A stretch of DNA of 64,000 nucleotides from Cryomorpha sp963748925 (GTDB taxonomy: Bacteria; Bacteroidota; Bacteroidia; Flavobacteriales_D; Cryomorphaceae). Shown piece after piece: positions 26,412-37,300 of the stretch. The notes beneath the pieces are model-generated. The model had not been told where the DNA came from. It searched no databases and saw only the letters and a list, made by a program, of their open reading frames with translations. The translations under genes were made by a program, and so were the position numbers. The first letter of the stretch is position 1. Each line of letters opens with the position of its first letter. Location of the stretch: NCBI GenBank assembly GCA_963748925.1, contig CAVVKG010000001.1:558001-622000 (forward strand). Direction: 5' to 3'.

Positions 26412-27558
26412 GATATTCACCTTCCGGGTGAAAAATACTAATAGGATGGTCTTCAGGCTGGTGCAAATGATGCAAGATTCGCACGTGTCGATTCTCTTCA
26501 ATTGCTGCCGCAGCAATAGTATGATTGAACAAATCTGGTGTAACTACTTGCGAACAGCTAAATGTTATAAGTACTCCACCCGGCTTCATAATTCTCAATG
26601 CACGCGCATTTAATCGCTTGTATGCCTGCACGGCCTTATGACGAGCAGACCTGTGCTTAGCAAAGGCAGGAGGATCTAAAATAATTACATCATACTTTTC
26701 ATCACGTGCCTCGTCAGAATTTAAGTAATCCATGGCGTCGGCTGTAATAGATTTGTGATTTGCTGAAGATAGCCGGTTTATTTCAAGATTTTCGTCCACA
26801 AGAGCCATTGCCTTTGCCGAACTATCCAATGAGTGAACCATTGCAGCACCGGCTTTTAAGGCATAGATGGAAAACCCACCGCTATAGCAGAAGGCATTTA
26901 GCACTTTTTTATCTTTTGAATACTGCCCTGACAAAGCTCTATTCTCTCTTTGATCAAGAAAAAAGCCTGTTTTTTGACCTGTTTGGTGATTTACTACAAA
27001 TGAATTTCCATGTTCTAAAATCTCAACAGTGGCTTCCGCAAACTCGTCGCCCGTGATATTCTCACTCTTTTTATCAGCCGATTTATGTACTACCTGCTTT
27101 AGGCCCGAACCTAGGCAGGATTCAAGCGCTTCTCTTATCAGACCAAAATCATTGGTCATTCCTTTGCTATGGGTCTGAACGACAGCCGTGCCGTTATAAA
27201 AATCAATAACTAATCCGGGAAGCTGGTCGCCCTCCGCATGAATCAGCCTGTAAGCATTTGTGCTCTCATTTTGGATTAAGCCGGAAAGTTTACGAATTTG
27301 AAAAGCAGAAGTGATGCGGTTTGTGTAGAATTCAGCATTGATTTCTTCCTTAGAAAAAGCTAACACACGTGCGGCTATGCTTCCATCGCTGTAATGAGCA
27401 GTAGCCAGAAAATTGCCTGCATGATCTGCAATGAGTACTTTATCTCCATTTTCAATATTGGGCTGATTAGCTTGCAAAGCACCCGAAAAAATCCAGGGAT
27501 GTCTTCGATTTATACTTCGGGTTTTACCCGACTTAAGTTTTAATATTGGATAGCTCAT
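26383..27558 (-). CDS. rlmI: 23S rRNA (cytosine-C5)-methyltransferase RlmI-like
   Basis: This is a 391-residue SAM-dependent RNA methyltransferase. The N-terminal PUA domain (about 1-80) shows RRHPWIFSGAL. The catalytic Rossmann domain shows QKTGFFLDQRENR, LNAFCYSGGFSIYAL (SAM binding), DPPAFAK and the catalytic cysteine in TFSCSQ. The architecture matches E. coli RlmI (m5C1962). The length is normal. A -7 element is present upstream and it ends convergently inside the neighbouring membrane-protein gene. Confidence 0.92.
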   Translation of the reverse strand: MSYPILKLKSGKTRSINRRHPWIFSGALQANQPNIENGDKVLIADHAGNFLATAHYSDGSIAARVLAFSKEEINAEFYTNRITSAFQIRKLSGLIQNESTNAYRLIHAEGDQLPGLVIDFYNGTAVVQTHSKGMTNDFGLIREALESCLGSGLKQVVHKSADKKSENITGDEFAEATVEILEHGNSFVVNHQTGQKTGFFLDQRENRALSGQYSKDKKVLNAFCYSGGFSIYALKAGAAMVHSLDSSAKAMALVDENLEINRLSSANHKSITADAMDYLNSDEARDEKYDVIILDPPAFAKHRSARHKAVQAYKRLNARALRIMKPGGVLITFSCSQVVTPDLFNHTIAAAAIEENRHVRILHHLHQPEDHPISIFHPEGEYLKGLVLAVS

Positions 27559-27574
27559 GTAAAAGAATTGAGGG

Positions 27575-27582
27575 CAAATGTA
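27575..27582 (-). promoter_or_regulatory. rlmI -7 promoter element
   Basis: The minus strand reads TACATTTG (TAnnTTTG), 17 bp upstream of the rlmI ATG and just past the recQ stop. Confidence 0.45.
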
Positions 27583-27597
27583 AGCATTGACTCAGAT

Positions 27598-29514
27598 TTA
27601 CACGAAGCTTATAACTTGGGAGGCACCATTTTCATTGTTTACTGTAATCTGGTCATTGTCTACCATCCAACGAATCACGATCAAAACATCTTCCTGACGG
27701 TATTTCTCAAAAACCCTTAAGGAACTTAAAGCCACGGAGTTTACACTTAATTCGCCCTCTATATCTGTTTTGATTTGATGAAAGAGTTTTTCTTCTACTC
27801 TTTTCTTTTTCAATTCAATGCAAACATCACATTTACCGCAAGGCTTATTTGTTTTATCACCAAAATAAGATACTAATTGTATACTCCTGCAAATTAAATT
27901 GTTTTGTGCGTAGGCAATCACAGCATTCATTTTAGTGATATTTCGACTTCGCTGTTTATCAATAAATTCTTTGTTGAGGATTAGACTTTCTGGCCGCAAC
28001 CGCTCCGTAGGAAAGGAAATAAAAGGATGTTCAGTTTGCTCCTGATAATTCAAAACCCGCATTTCATGCAATTGATTGAGTAGGTCTCGTACAGAACTGG
28101 CGGAAATTTTGAGGCGAGAGCCTATATTATTCTCATTTATTTTCACCGGTTGGTCAAATAGGCCTTCATACGATCTTAATAAAAGCAGGATTAGACTTTC
28201 AAAGCGCGGCTGCGATACCTCAAAGCTATACAGTTCTTTATTATTCAATAGAATTTGAATCCGAGAAGGGGAGTGGACGGCATCGCTCAAAGTAAGGTAA
28301 TCTGACACTTCAATCATTTTTAAACTATTGACAGCAATAGTAGGATTGAAATCATACTTTTTAGCAAAAGCCGAAATATCAAAGGGAATGGCTTCAACAA
28401 GGCTGCTGCCCAAAGCTAGCTGCAGGTGATTTACCAGAGCGCGGTATACCTGTATAATTGTCTTGTTTTCGGGAATTAAAGATTCTACGCGATCTCGCAA
28501 ATAAGATATATCACTTTCGTCGTGCAAATACACAGCATAGGCTTGTTTTCCGTCTCTGCCTGCTCTACCTGCTTCCTGAAAGTATGCTTCTAAGGTTTGG
28601 GGCAGGTGCATATGAACTACAAACCTCACATCTGGCTTGTCTATTCCCATTCCAAACGCATTAGTCGCCACCACCACTTGAGCTTTGTTCCGAATCCAAA
28701 GATCCTGTGTTTCTTTACGCGCTTTGTTATCCATGCCGCCGTGATAAGGCATTGCGCCAATACCATTTGAGCGAAGCAAATGAGCCTGTCTTATTGTTTC
28801 ACGTCGTGTAGGAACATAAACAATTCCAGATCCGCCAACTTTCTTGATAATGTTCTGCAAACGTGAAAGCTTATTCTGTTCTTTTTGAACTACATATGTC
28901 AAGTTGGGCCGGGTGAAACTTTTGGTAAATATCTGATGATTTTTAAAATTGAGCTGATCGATAATGTCTTCGATTACCTCTGAAGTTGCTGTGGCCGTTA
29001 AGGCAATAACAGGAACTCCTGCCAAATTTTCTCTCAATTCGGCAATTTCGCGATAAGCTGGTCGAAAATTATGACCCCATTCGCTGATACAATGAGCTTC
29101 ATCAATAGCGAGCAATGAGATTTTCATTTTGGCGATTCTGGCCTTAACAATATCGGTCTTTAACCTCTCAGGTGATAGGTACAGGAACTTCAACGTACCA
29201 AAAACCGCGTTGTCAAGGGCAATATCGATTTCTCGGGAAGTTAGTGAACTGTTAATCGCAACAGCCTGGATACCCCTTTGGCGCAAGTTGTTAACCTGAT
29301 CGTTCATCAAAGCAATTAATGGCGAAACAACAATACAAACACCTTCCAAAACCATAGCCGGTAATTGAAAACAGATAGATTTTCCACCACCTGTTGGAAG
29401 CAAAGCCAGCGTATCGCGCCCTGAAAGAACCGATTTGACGATATTCTCTTGCAAAGGTCTGAAACTCTGATGCCCCCAATATTTCTTTAATATGTCAGTT
29501 AAATTGTCTTCCAT
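27598..29514 (-). CDS. recQ: ATP-dependent DNA helicase RecQ family
   Basis: This is a 638-residue superfamily 2 helicase. Motif I is LLPTGGGKSICFQLPA, motif II is DEAHCISEWGHNFRP, and motif VI is QEAGRAGRDGK. The RQC zinc-binding cysteines appear as CRSIQLVSYF...CGKCDVC, followed by a winged-helix-like region. A typical C-terminal HRDC domain is not obvious; the last ~70 residues look like a short winged helix. It unwinds recombination and replication intermediates. The gene is monocistronic in appearance, with rlmI downstream. Confidence 0.93.
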   Translation of the reverse strand: MEDNLTDILKKYWGHQSFRPLQENIVKSVLSGRDTLALLPTGGGKSICFQLPAMVLEGVCIVVSPLIALMNDQVNNLRQRGIQAVAINSSLTSREIDIALDNAVFGTLKFLYLSPERLKTDIVKARIAKMKISLLAIDEAHCISEWGHNFRPAYREIAELRENLAGVPVIALTATATSEVIEDIIDQLNFKNHQIFTKSFTRPNLTYVVQKEQNKLSRLQNIIKKVGGSGIVYVPTRRETIRQAHLLRSNGIGAMPYHGGMDNKARKETQDLWIRNKAQVVVATNAFGMGIDKPDVRFVVHMHLPQTLEAYFQEAGRAGRDGKQAYAVYLHDESDISYLRDRVESLIPENKTIIQVYRALVNHLQLALGSSLVEAIPFDISAFAKKYDFNPTIAVNSLKMIEVSDYLTLSDAVHSPSRIQILLNNKELYSFEVSQPRFESLILLLLRSYEGLFDQPVKINENNIGSRLKISASSVRDLLNQLHEMRVLNYQEQTEHPFISFPTERLRPESLILNKEFIDKQRSRNITKMNAVIAYAQNNLICRSIQLVSYFGDKTNKPCGKCDVCIELKKKRVEEKLFHQIKTDIEGELSVNSVALSSLRVFEKYRQEDVLIVIRWMVDNDQITVNNENGASQVISFV

Positions 29515-29675
29515 AAGTATTTCGCATAGCTAATACAAATTAACGATTTTTTGGGATTCTAAACTCTGAGCCCGGTGGTATCAATTCCCTTGCTAACAAT
29601 CTTAATACTAGCATTTAGCGTTAATCAGCTTACTTAGTGTCATTCGTACAATAAGTTGGTTGTTAATCTTTTGCT

Positions 29676-29706
29676 TTTGATTCAGACTTGAAAAAGGCTA
29701 TTTTTG
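29676..29706 (+). promoter_or_regulatory. ilvE promoter (consensus Bacteroidota type)
   Basis: TTTG (29676-29679), exactly 19 bp, then TATTTTTG (29699-29706). This is a perfect fit to TTTG-N19-TAnnTTTG; the ATG is at 29729. Confidence 0.75.
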
Positions 29707-29728
29707 CACTCATTCTTACACCTTATAC

Positions 29729-30796
29729 ATGATAGATACATCAGCAATAAATATTCAACGCACAACCCAAAGCAAGCTTCCCGGAATTGACTTTGACAAA
29801 CTTTTATTTGGTAGAACTTTTTCTGACCATATGTTTGTAATGGACTATAAAGAAGGGAAGTGGCAGCAACCAAATATTATGCCTTATCAAACGATGAATA
29901 TGGCTCCGGCCTCCTCAGTTATTCATTATGGACAAAGCGTTTTTGAAGGTCTTAAAGCTTATAAAAATGAAAATGGTGAGTTTGGATTATTCAGACCGGA
30001 TTTAAACATTAAACGATTGAATAAATCTGCAGAGCGTATTTGTATGCCCATGGTTCCTGAAGATCTTTTTATGGAAGGACTTACTACTTTGGTAAAAATG
30101 GACAATGCCTGGATTCCAACTGGTAAATTATCATCGCTCTACATTCGTCCTGTGCTATTTGCTATAGACGAGTACATTGGTGTTAAAGCCAGCGATTCTT
30201 ATAGGTTTATGATTTTCACATCTCCTGTAAATGCGTATTACTCTAAGCCTGTAAATGTGAAGTTGGAAAGACATTTTACCAGAGCTGCTCGCGGAGGAAC
30301 TGGATTTGCGAAAGCTGCAGGGAATTATGCAGGCTCATTATATCCAGCCAGAAAAGCCAATGAACAAGGTTTTGACCAACTCTTGTGGACGGACGGAAAA
30401 GAGCATAAATACATCGAAGAGAGCGGTACTATGAACGTTATGTTTGTCATTGATGGCAAATTGATCACCCCCGAGCTCAGCGACTCTATCCTCGATGGAA
30501 TTACAAGACGTAGTGTTCTTACGCTAGCTAAAGACTGGGGAATTGAGGTAGAAGAGAGAAAAGTTTCTGTAGAAGAAGTTATTTCAGCTGCTAGTGAAAA
30601 TCGACTTCAGGAAGCGTTCGGATGTGGAACTGCCGCGACAATAGCTCATATTGCTTCAATTGCAGATGATGATGACGTTTATACACTACCTGATATTGAA
30701 ACCAGAAAAATTTCGAAGCGGCTCGAAAACCACTTCATCGATCTTAAAAAGTTTAAAACAGAAGATAAGCACAATTGGATGGTTAGTCTTTCCTAG
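29729..30796 (+). CDS. ilvE: Branched-chain amino acid aminotransferase
   Basis: This is a 355-residue fold-type IV PLP enzyme of the eukaryote-like BCAT subgroup. HYGQSVFEGLKAY, YIRPVLFA, the PLP lysine in GFAKAAGNYAGSL (Lys195), YIEESGTMNVMF and AFGCGTAATIAHI are visible. It interconverts Leu, Ile and Val with their keto acids. The length is normal. It has a consensus promoter and a terminator, so it is a single transcription unit. Confidence 0.95.
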   Translation: MIDTSAINIQRTTQSKLPGIDFDKLLFGRTFSDHMFVMDYKEGKWQQPNIMPYQTMNMAPASSVIHYGQSVFEGLKAYKNENGEFGLFRPDLNIKRLNKSAERICMPMVPEDLFMEGLTTLVKMDNAWIPTGKLSSLYIRPVLFAIDEYIGVKASDSYRFMIFTSPVNAYYSKPVNVKLERHFTRAARGGTGFAKAAGNYAGSLYPARKANEQGFDQLLWTDGKEHKYIEESGTMNVMFVIDGKLITPELSDSILDGITRRSVLTLAKDWGIEVEERKVSVEEVISAASENRLQEAFGCGTAATIAHIASIADDDDVYTLPDIETRKISKRLENHFIDLKKFKTEDKHNWMVSLS

Positions 30797-30821
30797 GCAA
30801 TCTGAATCTATTACAATTAAG

Positions 30822-30848
30822 AAAGGGTCTTTTTAAGACCCTTTTTTT
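30822..30848. terminator. Bidirectional terminator between ilvE and the SixA-like gene
   Basis: AGGGTCTT (30824-30831) and AAGACCCT (30835-30842) pair around a TTT loop. T-rich sequence follows on the plus strand; the reverse reading also ends in a hairpin followed by T-rich sequence. Confidence 0.85.
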
Positions 30849-31347
30849 ATTTAACTATTTCTCGTTTTGGAAAGTCAAAGTACTCCAGGTGCCCGGTATG
30901 CGCGGAAACTTCTTTCCAACTATCCAGATTAAAAATAATTTTGCATATACCACCAGTCGGAATGTTTAATATACCCGATCCGGTAAGGTAATCAGCAAAA
31001 TCAGTAAACCCCGGGTTGTGCCCAAACATGAGCACGCTGCTTAACTTGTCATCGAGATTGTTTACAATTCTCAATAAATCCTGAACTTTGGCATCATAGA
31101 TTGACGGCTCCTGGTGAATATCTTTTAAGGAATAATTCAACTTTTCGGCGGTTATATTGGCAGTGGTAAGAGCTCGCTTTGCGGGACTGCTTATAATTAA
31201 CTCAATTCCTTTCTCATTTTTATGAAGTCGCGTTCCCATCATGGGAGCATGTTTCATACCGCGTTCATTCAATGGTCTCTCAAAGTCATTTAGCCCCGGG
31301 CTATTCCAATCTGATTTTGCATGCCGATTTAAAAAAAGGTGCTTCAT
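30847..31347 (-). CDS. SixA-like histidine phosphatase
   Basis: This is a 166-residue protein of the histidine phosphatase superfamily. The catalytic RHAK motif occurs at residues 8-11, then NDFERPLNERG, and the second histidine is in MFGHNPGFTDFA. The short form matches SixA, which dephosphorylates phosphohistidine in phosphorelays; other small-molecule substrates are possible. It has no signal peptide. The stop lies in the shared terminator region with ilvE. Confidence 0.9.
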   Translation of the reverse strand: MKHLFLNRHAKSDWNSPGLNDFERPLNERGMKHAPMMGTRLHKNEKGIELIISSPAKRALTTANITAEKLNYSLKDIHQEPSIYDAKVQDLLRIVNNLDDKLSSVLMFGHNPGFTDFADYLTGSGILNIPTGGICKIIFNLDSWKEVSAHTGHLEYFDFPKREIVK

Positions 31348-31421
31348 AGAGGTGAAATTTATTTAAAGATCAGATGATTATTTATAACTAAAGTAAAATA
31401 TAATTATCGAATTAGTCTCAG

Positions 31422-31465
31422 AAAAAAAAAGCGCAAATCCGTTATTCAAACAGATTATGCGCTTT
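31422..31465 (-). terminator. Terminator after clpB
   Basis: AAAGCGCA (31428-31435) pairs with TGCGCTTT (31458-31465); on the minus strand a T-run (31430-31422) follows. It lies just past the clpB stop. Confidence 0.75.
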
Positions 31466-31486
31466 ATTGTTTGCTTACCTATTTTA

Positions 31487-34114
31487 CTATTTTTCTGCAA
31501 TCAAGCTTTCGAGTTCCTCTTTAAGTGGTTTTCTAAATACCACTTGGCCATCAAACACATCCATAACAAGAGGTTCATCTCTATTTATGTCTCCTGCCAG
31601 GAGTTGTTTGCTTAAAGCATTTAATACATCTTTTTGAATAAGACGCTTTACGGGTCTTGCTCCAAATTGGGGATCATACCCTTTATCGGCCAAATACTCA
31701 ATTGCTTCTCTGCTGGCAGAAAAATCAATGTTGCGATCTTCCAATCTTTCCGAAAGTCGATCTAACTGTAACTTTACAATATTTTCGATATTCTTTCTAC
31801 TCAATTGTCTAAACATTACCACTTCATCAATACGGTTCAAAAACTCCGGACGAACGGATTTTTTCAAAAGATTGAAAACCTCTTTTTTTGTTTGTTCGGC
31901 CATTTCTTCGGTAAAACCATCTCGTGCATTTTCAAAGTTCTCCTGAATAATGTCTGAGCCAATATTGGAAGTCATAATGATAATGGTATTCTTAAAGTTT
32001 ACCTTTCTTCCTTTATTATCAGTCAAAGCACCTTCATCTAGTACTTGAAGTAATATGTTAAACACATCGGGGTGTGCTTTTTCAATTTCATCTAGTAATA
32101 CTACCGAATACGGTTTTCTGCGTACAGCTTCGGTAAGCTGTCCACCTTCATCATAACCCACATACCCGGGAGGCGCTCCTACCAATCTGCTCACACTATG
32201 TCGTTCCTGATATTCGCTCATATCAATCCGCGTCATTGCATGAGGGTCATTAAACAAATATGTGCTCAAAGATTTAGCAACTTCGGTTTTACCGACGCCA
32301 GTAGTTCCGAGAAAAATGAAAGATCCAATCGGTCGTGATTCGTCCTGCAATCCGGCACGGCTCCTTCTCACAGCATCGGCAGCAGCCGTAACAGCCTCCT
32401 CTTGTCCCACTACGCTTTTGTGTAACTCGCCCTCCAGGTGAAGCAGTTTTTCTCTCTCGCTTTCAAGCATTTTGTTTACAGGTATTCCGGTCCAACGGCT
32501 TACTACATCAGCAATTTCCTCTTCATCAACTTCCTCCTTAATGAGTTTAGAATTTTGCTGCTCTTCAACAAGCTGCCGCTGAAATTCCAAAATTCTTTCT
32601 TCGGTTTCTTTTACCTTACCGTATCTTATTTCCGCTACACGACCATAGTCACCCTCGCGCTCGGCCTTTTCAGCTTCGAATTTTAATTGCTCCAGTTTTT
32701 CCTTCTCTTGTTGAATTCCCTCAACAATATTTCTTTCTGATTGCCATTTAGCATTCAAGCTGTCGCGGGTTTCCGAAAGATTAGCTATCTCCTCAGCCAA
32801 GCCTTTCAGTTTCGCTTGATCTTTTTCACGTTTTATAGCTTCTCTTTCGATTTCGAGTTGCATAATTTTTCGCTCTATTTCATCAAGTTCTTCCGGCTTC
32901 GAGTTAATCTCCATTCTCAATTTCGAGGCTGCTTCATCAATCAGGTCAATAGCCTTATCAGGTAGAAACCTATCTGTAATATATCGTTGAGAAAGCTCTA
33001 CCGCAGCAATAATAGCCGAATCTTTGATTCTAACTTTGTGGTGAGCTTCGTATTTTTCTTTAATACCACGAAGAATAGAAATAGCCGATTCTCTATCCGG
33101 CTCAGTCACCATAACTTTTTGAAAACGCCTTTCCAGGGCCTTATCTTTCTCAAAGTACTTTTGATACTCATTGAGCGTCGTAGCCCCAACAGCTCTCAGC
33201 TCTCCTCTTGCAAGGGCTGGTTTTAGAATATTGGCTGCATCCATAGCTCCTTCGCCACCACCGGCACCAACCAAAGTGTGAATCTCGTCTATAAATAAGA
33301 TAATATCACCTTCAGCTGCCGTAACTTCTTTTACAACAGCTTTAAGTCTTTCCTCAAATTCACCTTTATACTTTGCACCGGCTATAAGCGATGCCATATC
33401 TAAACTGTAAACCTTTTTATCCTGAAGATTTTCAGGCACATCACCCGAAACGATTCGGTGTGCTATACCTTCAGCAATAGCTGTTTTACCCGTACCGGGC
33501 TCACCAATCAGGATAGGATTATTTTTGGTTCTTCTCGTTAAAATTTGAAGCACCCGCCTTATTTCTTCATCGCGACCTATTACAGGATCAAGCTTGCCTT
33601 CAGCTGCAAGTTCATTGAGGTTCTTAGCGTACTTACTAAGGGCGTTATAGGTTTCTTCCTGACTTGCGGAGGTTACCTTTTCGCCTTTTCTCAATTCCAT
33701 AATTGCGGCCTTGAGGCTTTTTTTAGTAATGCCCTGGTCTTTTAAAATTTGCGCACCAGAATCATCTCCATAAATAATTGCAAGCAGCAAGTGCTCAAGA
33801 GAAACGAACTCATCACCAAACTCTTTCAAAAGGGTAAAGGATCTGTTGAGAGCTTCTTTTGCTCCCCGACCCATTTGTACATCTCCACCACTTACTTTTG
33901 GGTAGGATTCTATTTGTCTTTTTAAAGTTTCCTCAAAAAGAGGGAGATTTACTGATAGCTTTTTTAATAAATATGGCACCACATTAACATCTACTTCCAG
34001 CATAGCTTTTAGTAGGTGAGGGGTTTCCAATATTTGTTGCCCTCTACTTTCTACAATCTGCTGTGCACTCTGCAAAGCTTCTTGCGATTTTATCGTTAGT
34101 TTTTGAAAATCCAT
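31487..34114 (-). CDS. clpB: ATP-dependent chaperone ClpB
   Basis: This is a protein disaggregase of about 875 residues that works with DnaK. From the chosen ATG at 34114 it starts MDFQKLTIKSQEALQSAQQ, the usual N-terminus; an upstream Met at 34174 would add 20 atypical residues. The N-domain is followed by AAA-1 (Walker A GEPGTGKT, Walker B IILFIDEIH), the M-domain coiled coil (about 400-525), AAA-2 (Walker A GTTGVGKTE, VVLLDEIEKAHPD) and the D2 small domain with GARPVKRLIQ. Everything is intact. It is divergent from the large T9SS gene at 34308. Confidence 0.96.
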   Translation of the reverse strand: MDFQKLTIKSQEALQSAQQIVESRGQQILETPHLLKAMLEVDVNVVPYLLKKLSVNLPLFEETLKRQIESYPKVSGGDVQMGRGAKEALNRSFTLLKEFGDEFVSLEHLLLAIIYGDDSGAQILKDQGITKKSLKAAIMELRKGEKVTSASQEETYNALSKYAKNLNELAAEGKLDPVIGRDEEIRRVLQILTRRTKNNPILIGEPGTGKTAIAEGIAHRIVSGDVPENLQDKKVYSLDMASLIAGAKYKGEFEERLKAVVKEVTAAEGDIILFIDEIHTLVGAGGGEGAMDAANILKPALARGELRAVGATTLNEYQKYFEKDKALERRFQKVMVTEPDRESAISILRGIKEKYEAHHKVRIKDSAIIAAVELSQRYITDRFLPDKAIDLIDEAASKLRMEINSKPEELDEIERKIMQLEIEREAIKREKDQAKLKGLAEEIANLSETRDSLNAKWQSERNIVEGIQQEKEKLEQLKFEAEKAEREGDYGRVAEIRYGKVKETEERILEFQRQLVEEQQNSKLIKEEVDEEEIADVVSRWTGIPVNKMLESEREKLLHLEGELHKSVVGQEEAVTAAADAVRRSRAGLQDESRPIGSFIFLGTTGVGKTEVAKSLSTYLFNDPHAMTRIDMSEYQERHSVSRLVGAPPGYVGYDEGGQLTEAVRRKPYSVVLLDEIEKAHPDVFNILLQVLDEGALTDNKGRKVNFKNTIIIMTSNIGSDIIQENFENARDGFTEEMAEQTKKEVFNLLKKSVRPEFLNRIDEVVMFRQLSRKNIENIVKLQLDRLSERLEDRNIDFSASREAIEYLADKGYDPQFGARPVKRLIQKDVLNALSKQLLAGDINRDEPLVMDVFDGQVVFRKPLKEELESLIAEK

Positions 34115-34307
34115 TTTATCTATTCTATATTTTATATCAATCTTACGGCTTTCCAATGTCAATATTTGAGCCAATTTAATTCGATGATTTTTCAGGGAAA
34201 AAGCATGCTAAAAAGTCAGACAATCCTCTTTAGCAGTGCCAATACGGCGCATTTTTGTTCATTTATTGATCAACATTTTTCTTATATTTCGTGAAATATT
34301 GATAAGA

Positions 34308-37300
34308 ATGAGATTCATCTTGCTGCTTCTGTTTTCTTTTGTGTTTTCCGAACTTTCGGCTCAAACATATTGGGCGAAGCGTGTAGGCAGGAGCAAATGT
34401 TGATGAAACGCTTGGTGTAACCGGCGATAGTTTTGGAAATACTTATACTACGGGTTACTTCAGCGGTTCGGCCACCATAGACGGAGTTGCCAAATCGGTT
34501 AATGGGCTTACCGATATTTTCATTTCTAAAACATCGCCGACGGGCACAAATCTTTGGGTTGTTTCAGCCGGAGGAGCATCTTCTGACAGGGGACTAGGCA
34601 TTGCAGTAGATAACGGCGGAAATGTTCTCGTATCAGGTTTTTTTGCAGGAACTATAAATTTCGGTGGTGGTATTTCGATTAGCTCCAACTCAAACTCGCA
34701 GGATGCCTTTCTTGCTAAATTTTCACCTTCGGGAACTATAATCTGGGCAAAATCTGGAGGAAGCAGCGGCAACAGCGACAGGGCAAATGCAATTGCCACA
34801 GATAACAACGGAAACGTCTTCATTACAGGACAATTTACAGGAAATGCAAGCTTCGGTTCATTAAATATTTCCAGTTTGGGAGGTTCACTCGATGCTTTTA
34901 TAGCCAAATATGACTCAGATGGAAATGAAATTTGGTTGAAGCAGGGAAGTGGAAGCGCTATAGACCGAGGTCTTTCTATTGCTACAGACAACGTGGGGAA
35001 TGCATATACAGTAGGCCAGTTTAGTAACGATATAACTTTTGATAATCTTTATTCCAATAGTATTCTCAATGCCCTCTTTCTAATTAAATATTCACCATCA
35101 GGAAATGAGGAATGGTTCAGGTATGCCGGAGGAAGCGAGCAGAGTATTGCTAACAGTATTTCCTGCGATGGATCAAATGTTTATTTAACAGGTGATTACG
35201 GTAGTTCTTTGACATTCTTAGGTTCTGGAAATACAACGATAAATTCGGGTTATTCGAATGCTATCTTTATAGCATCCTACTCACCCTCTGGTGATTTATT
35301 ATGGACCGAAAGTCAGGGGAGCTCAAGCCTAGTTTCAGCTCGTGCCATTTCCGTAAATAGCGGACAAATAGGTGTGGCCGGATGGCATGAATGTACTTTT
35401 GAGTCCTTAAGTGAAGAATACGGAGAGAGCACATTTAACTCATTGGGATTCAAAGATATTTTCGTGATGCGTTATTCGGATACAGGAACATTTGATTATG
35501 CCCGTAATATCGGTTCAGGTACGGATGAAATAGCCACAGGAATACACCTTTTGCCCGATGGTTTTGAAGTTATTTCGGGAGTGTATATTGAGAAGTTATA
35601 CATACCAGTGGGCAATACAAATGTAAATGGCTTAATAAATGTTGTAAATACTCCCAATTCAAACCTCACTTATTGTGGAGATCCCAATTATGGTAAATTT
35701 GGTGTTCTTTCTTCTCAACCGGGTTTTGATGAAGATGGATTTACTATTAAGGCCATCAATCCAAATAGAGCACCGCTGGATATGTACAAACGATTCGGCT
35801 CCGGCTGTGATCTATCCATCCCCGAAGCATGTCTTTCACTCTCGTCAACTCCTGCTACCTATACATGCCAGGATGAACTAATTGGGTGTTCTCCTTATAA
35901 TGTCCACGCCCTAAACTTCGTTCCGATAAGTTCTGAAATTGGATTTTTTTCAAACTACTCCTGGTCTCCGCCAAATACCGCATCTTATTATATCGTTTCC
36001 CAACCGGGAACTGTATCTGTTGACATTACAAGTAAGGATGGGTGCTATACATCAAGTGCTACGGTAGAGGTAGATATCTATCCGGAGGCTGAAGAGCCTC
36101 TTCTCAGCGATAATGCAGTAGTAAATACTCTAGCTTCTAATCCGGCTCCAATAATTCTCTGTCCCGGAGAAACAGTAGATTTATGGTGCGATTTCCCATC
36201 TGATTATTCCTATTCTTGGACTGGGCCAAATATTATAGGTTCAGGGCAAACAAACAATGAAACTGTAACAGTTTCAGATCCAGGTACCTACTCATTTAAT
36301 GTAGAAAGCCCACAAGGCTGTATTCAAAGTGTTGCTGTTCAGGTGTTTTTGGAAGAATTGCCTCCGGAAACAATAAATCCATACTTCGAATTTCAATTCC
36401 CCAATGACACACTCATCATTTGCGAAAACTCCGTTGTTTCAGTTTCTGCATTTGACAGCATTACGGGAGAGATTATTCCTTATGCCCCTTATGATTTTGT
36501 ATGGAGCATCTCAGAACCGGGAATGATTGGCGGAATAAGTAGCTCGGCATCTATGAATTTCTACGAAAACGGATGGTATATTATTACTCTTGAAATTGAA
36601 ACTGAAGAAAATCCCTGCCTTGATTCTATTCAAACCTACGTTTTAACTGACTCGGTTTATGCCTTATTGAGGCCAAGTCCTGATATTACTTTTACTCTTA
36701 CAGGCCCGGAGTATACTTGCCCTGGAGATGTGTTTACACTTTACTCCGATTTTTCTGAAGGAACGCCTAATTATAATTTTAATGTAATTGAAGATTTCGG
36801 AGACAGCCTCTACGTAATGGGTGCCGGCAACTATATTGCCACTCTAAATGTTACGAATGAGTACGGATGTTCAGATTCTGAGGTAGAATCGCTTACTATT
36901 GTCGAGGCGCCAACTCCTTCCATAAGCTTTTTTCCCTCAATACCGGTTATCTGTCCGGGCGATAGCGTATTAATTTATACGGAATCTCCTGGTGATATCC
37001 AGTGGCAAGGTCCCTCAGGCACTATGGGTGGAGAAGATAGTCTTTATGTTCAAGAAGCTGGATTATACTTTGCCGAGGTGTCATTTTACCCCGGTTGCGC
37101 ACTGGTATCAAACACCGTACAAATATCAGAATTTGCAACTCCATATTTAGAGGGTAGCGGGGGAGTTTTCTGTGAAGGCGATACCATAGAAATTAGTGTT
37201 GTAAGCTCGTCCATTACAAACATTTCCTGGCAGGAACCCTTCTCAGGATCGGATACCTCGCAAGTGGTTACAGAGCCAGGTATTTATACTGTTGAAGTAA

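Noticed and set aside
27948..27966. A TTTCGACTTCGCTG string in recQ resembling the palindromic element at 2476
   Set aside because: Only one arm is present; it is ordinary coding sequence in a conserved helicase.
34455..34991. Long open frame on the minus strand opposite the giant T9SS gene
   Set aside because: It is a shadow of the plus-strand coding frame: its protein is low-complexity and lacks any family features, while the opposite strand encodes clear SBBP-type repeats.
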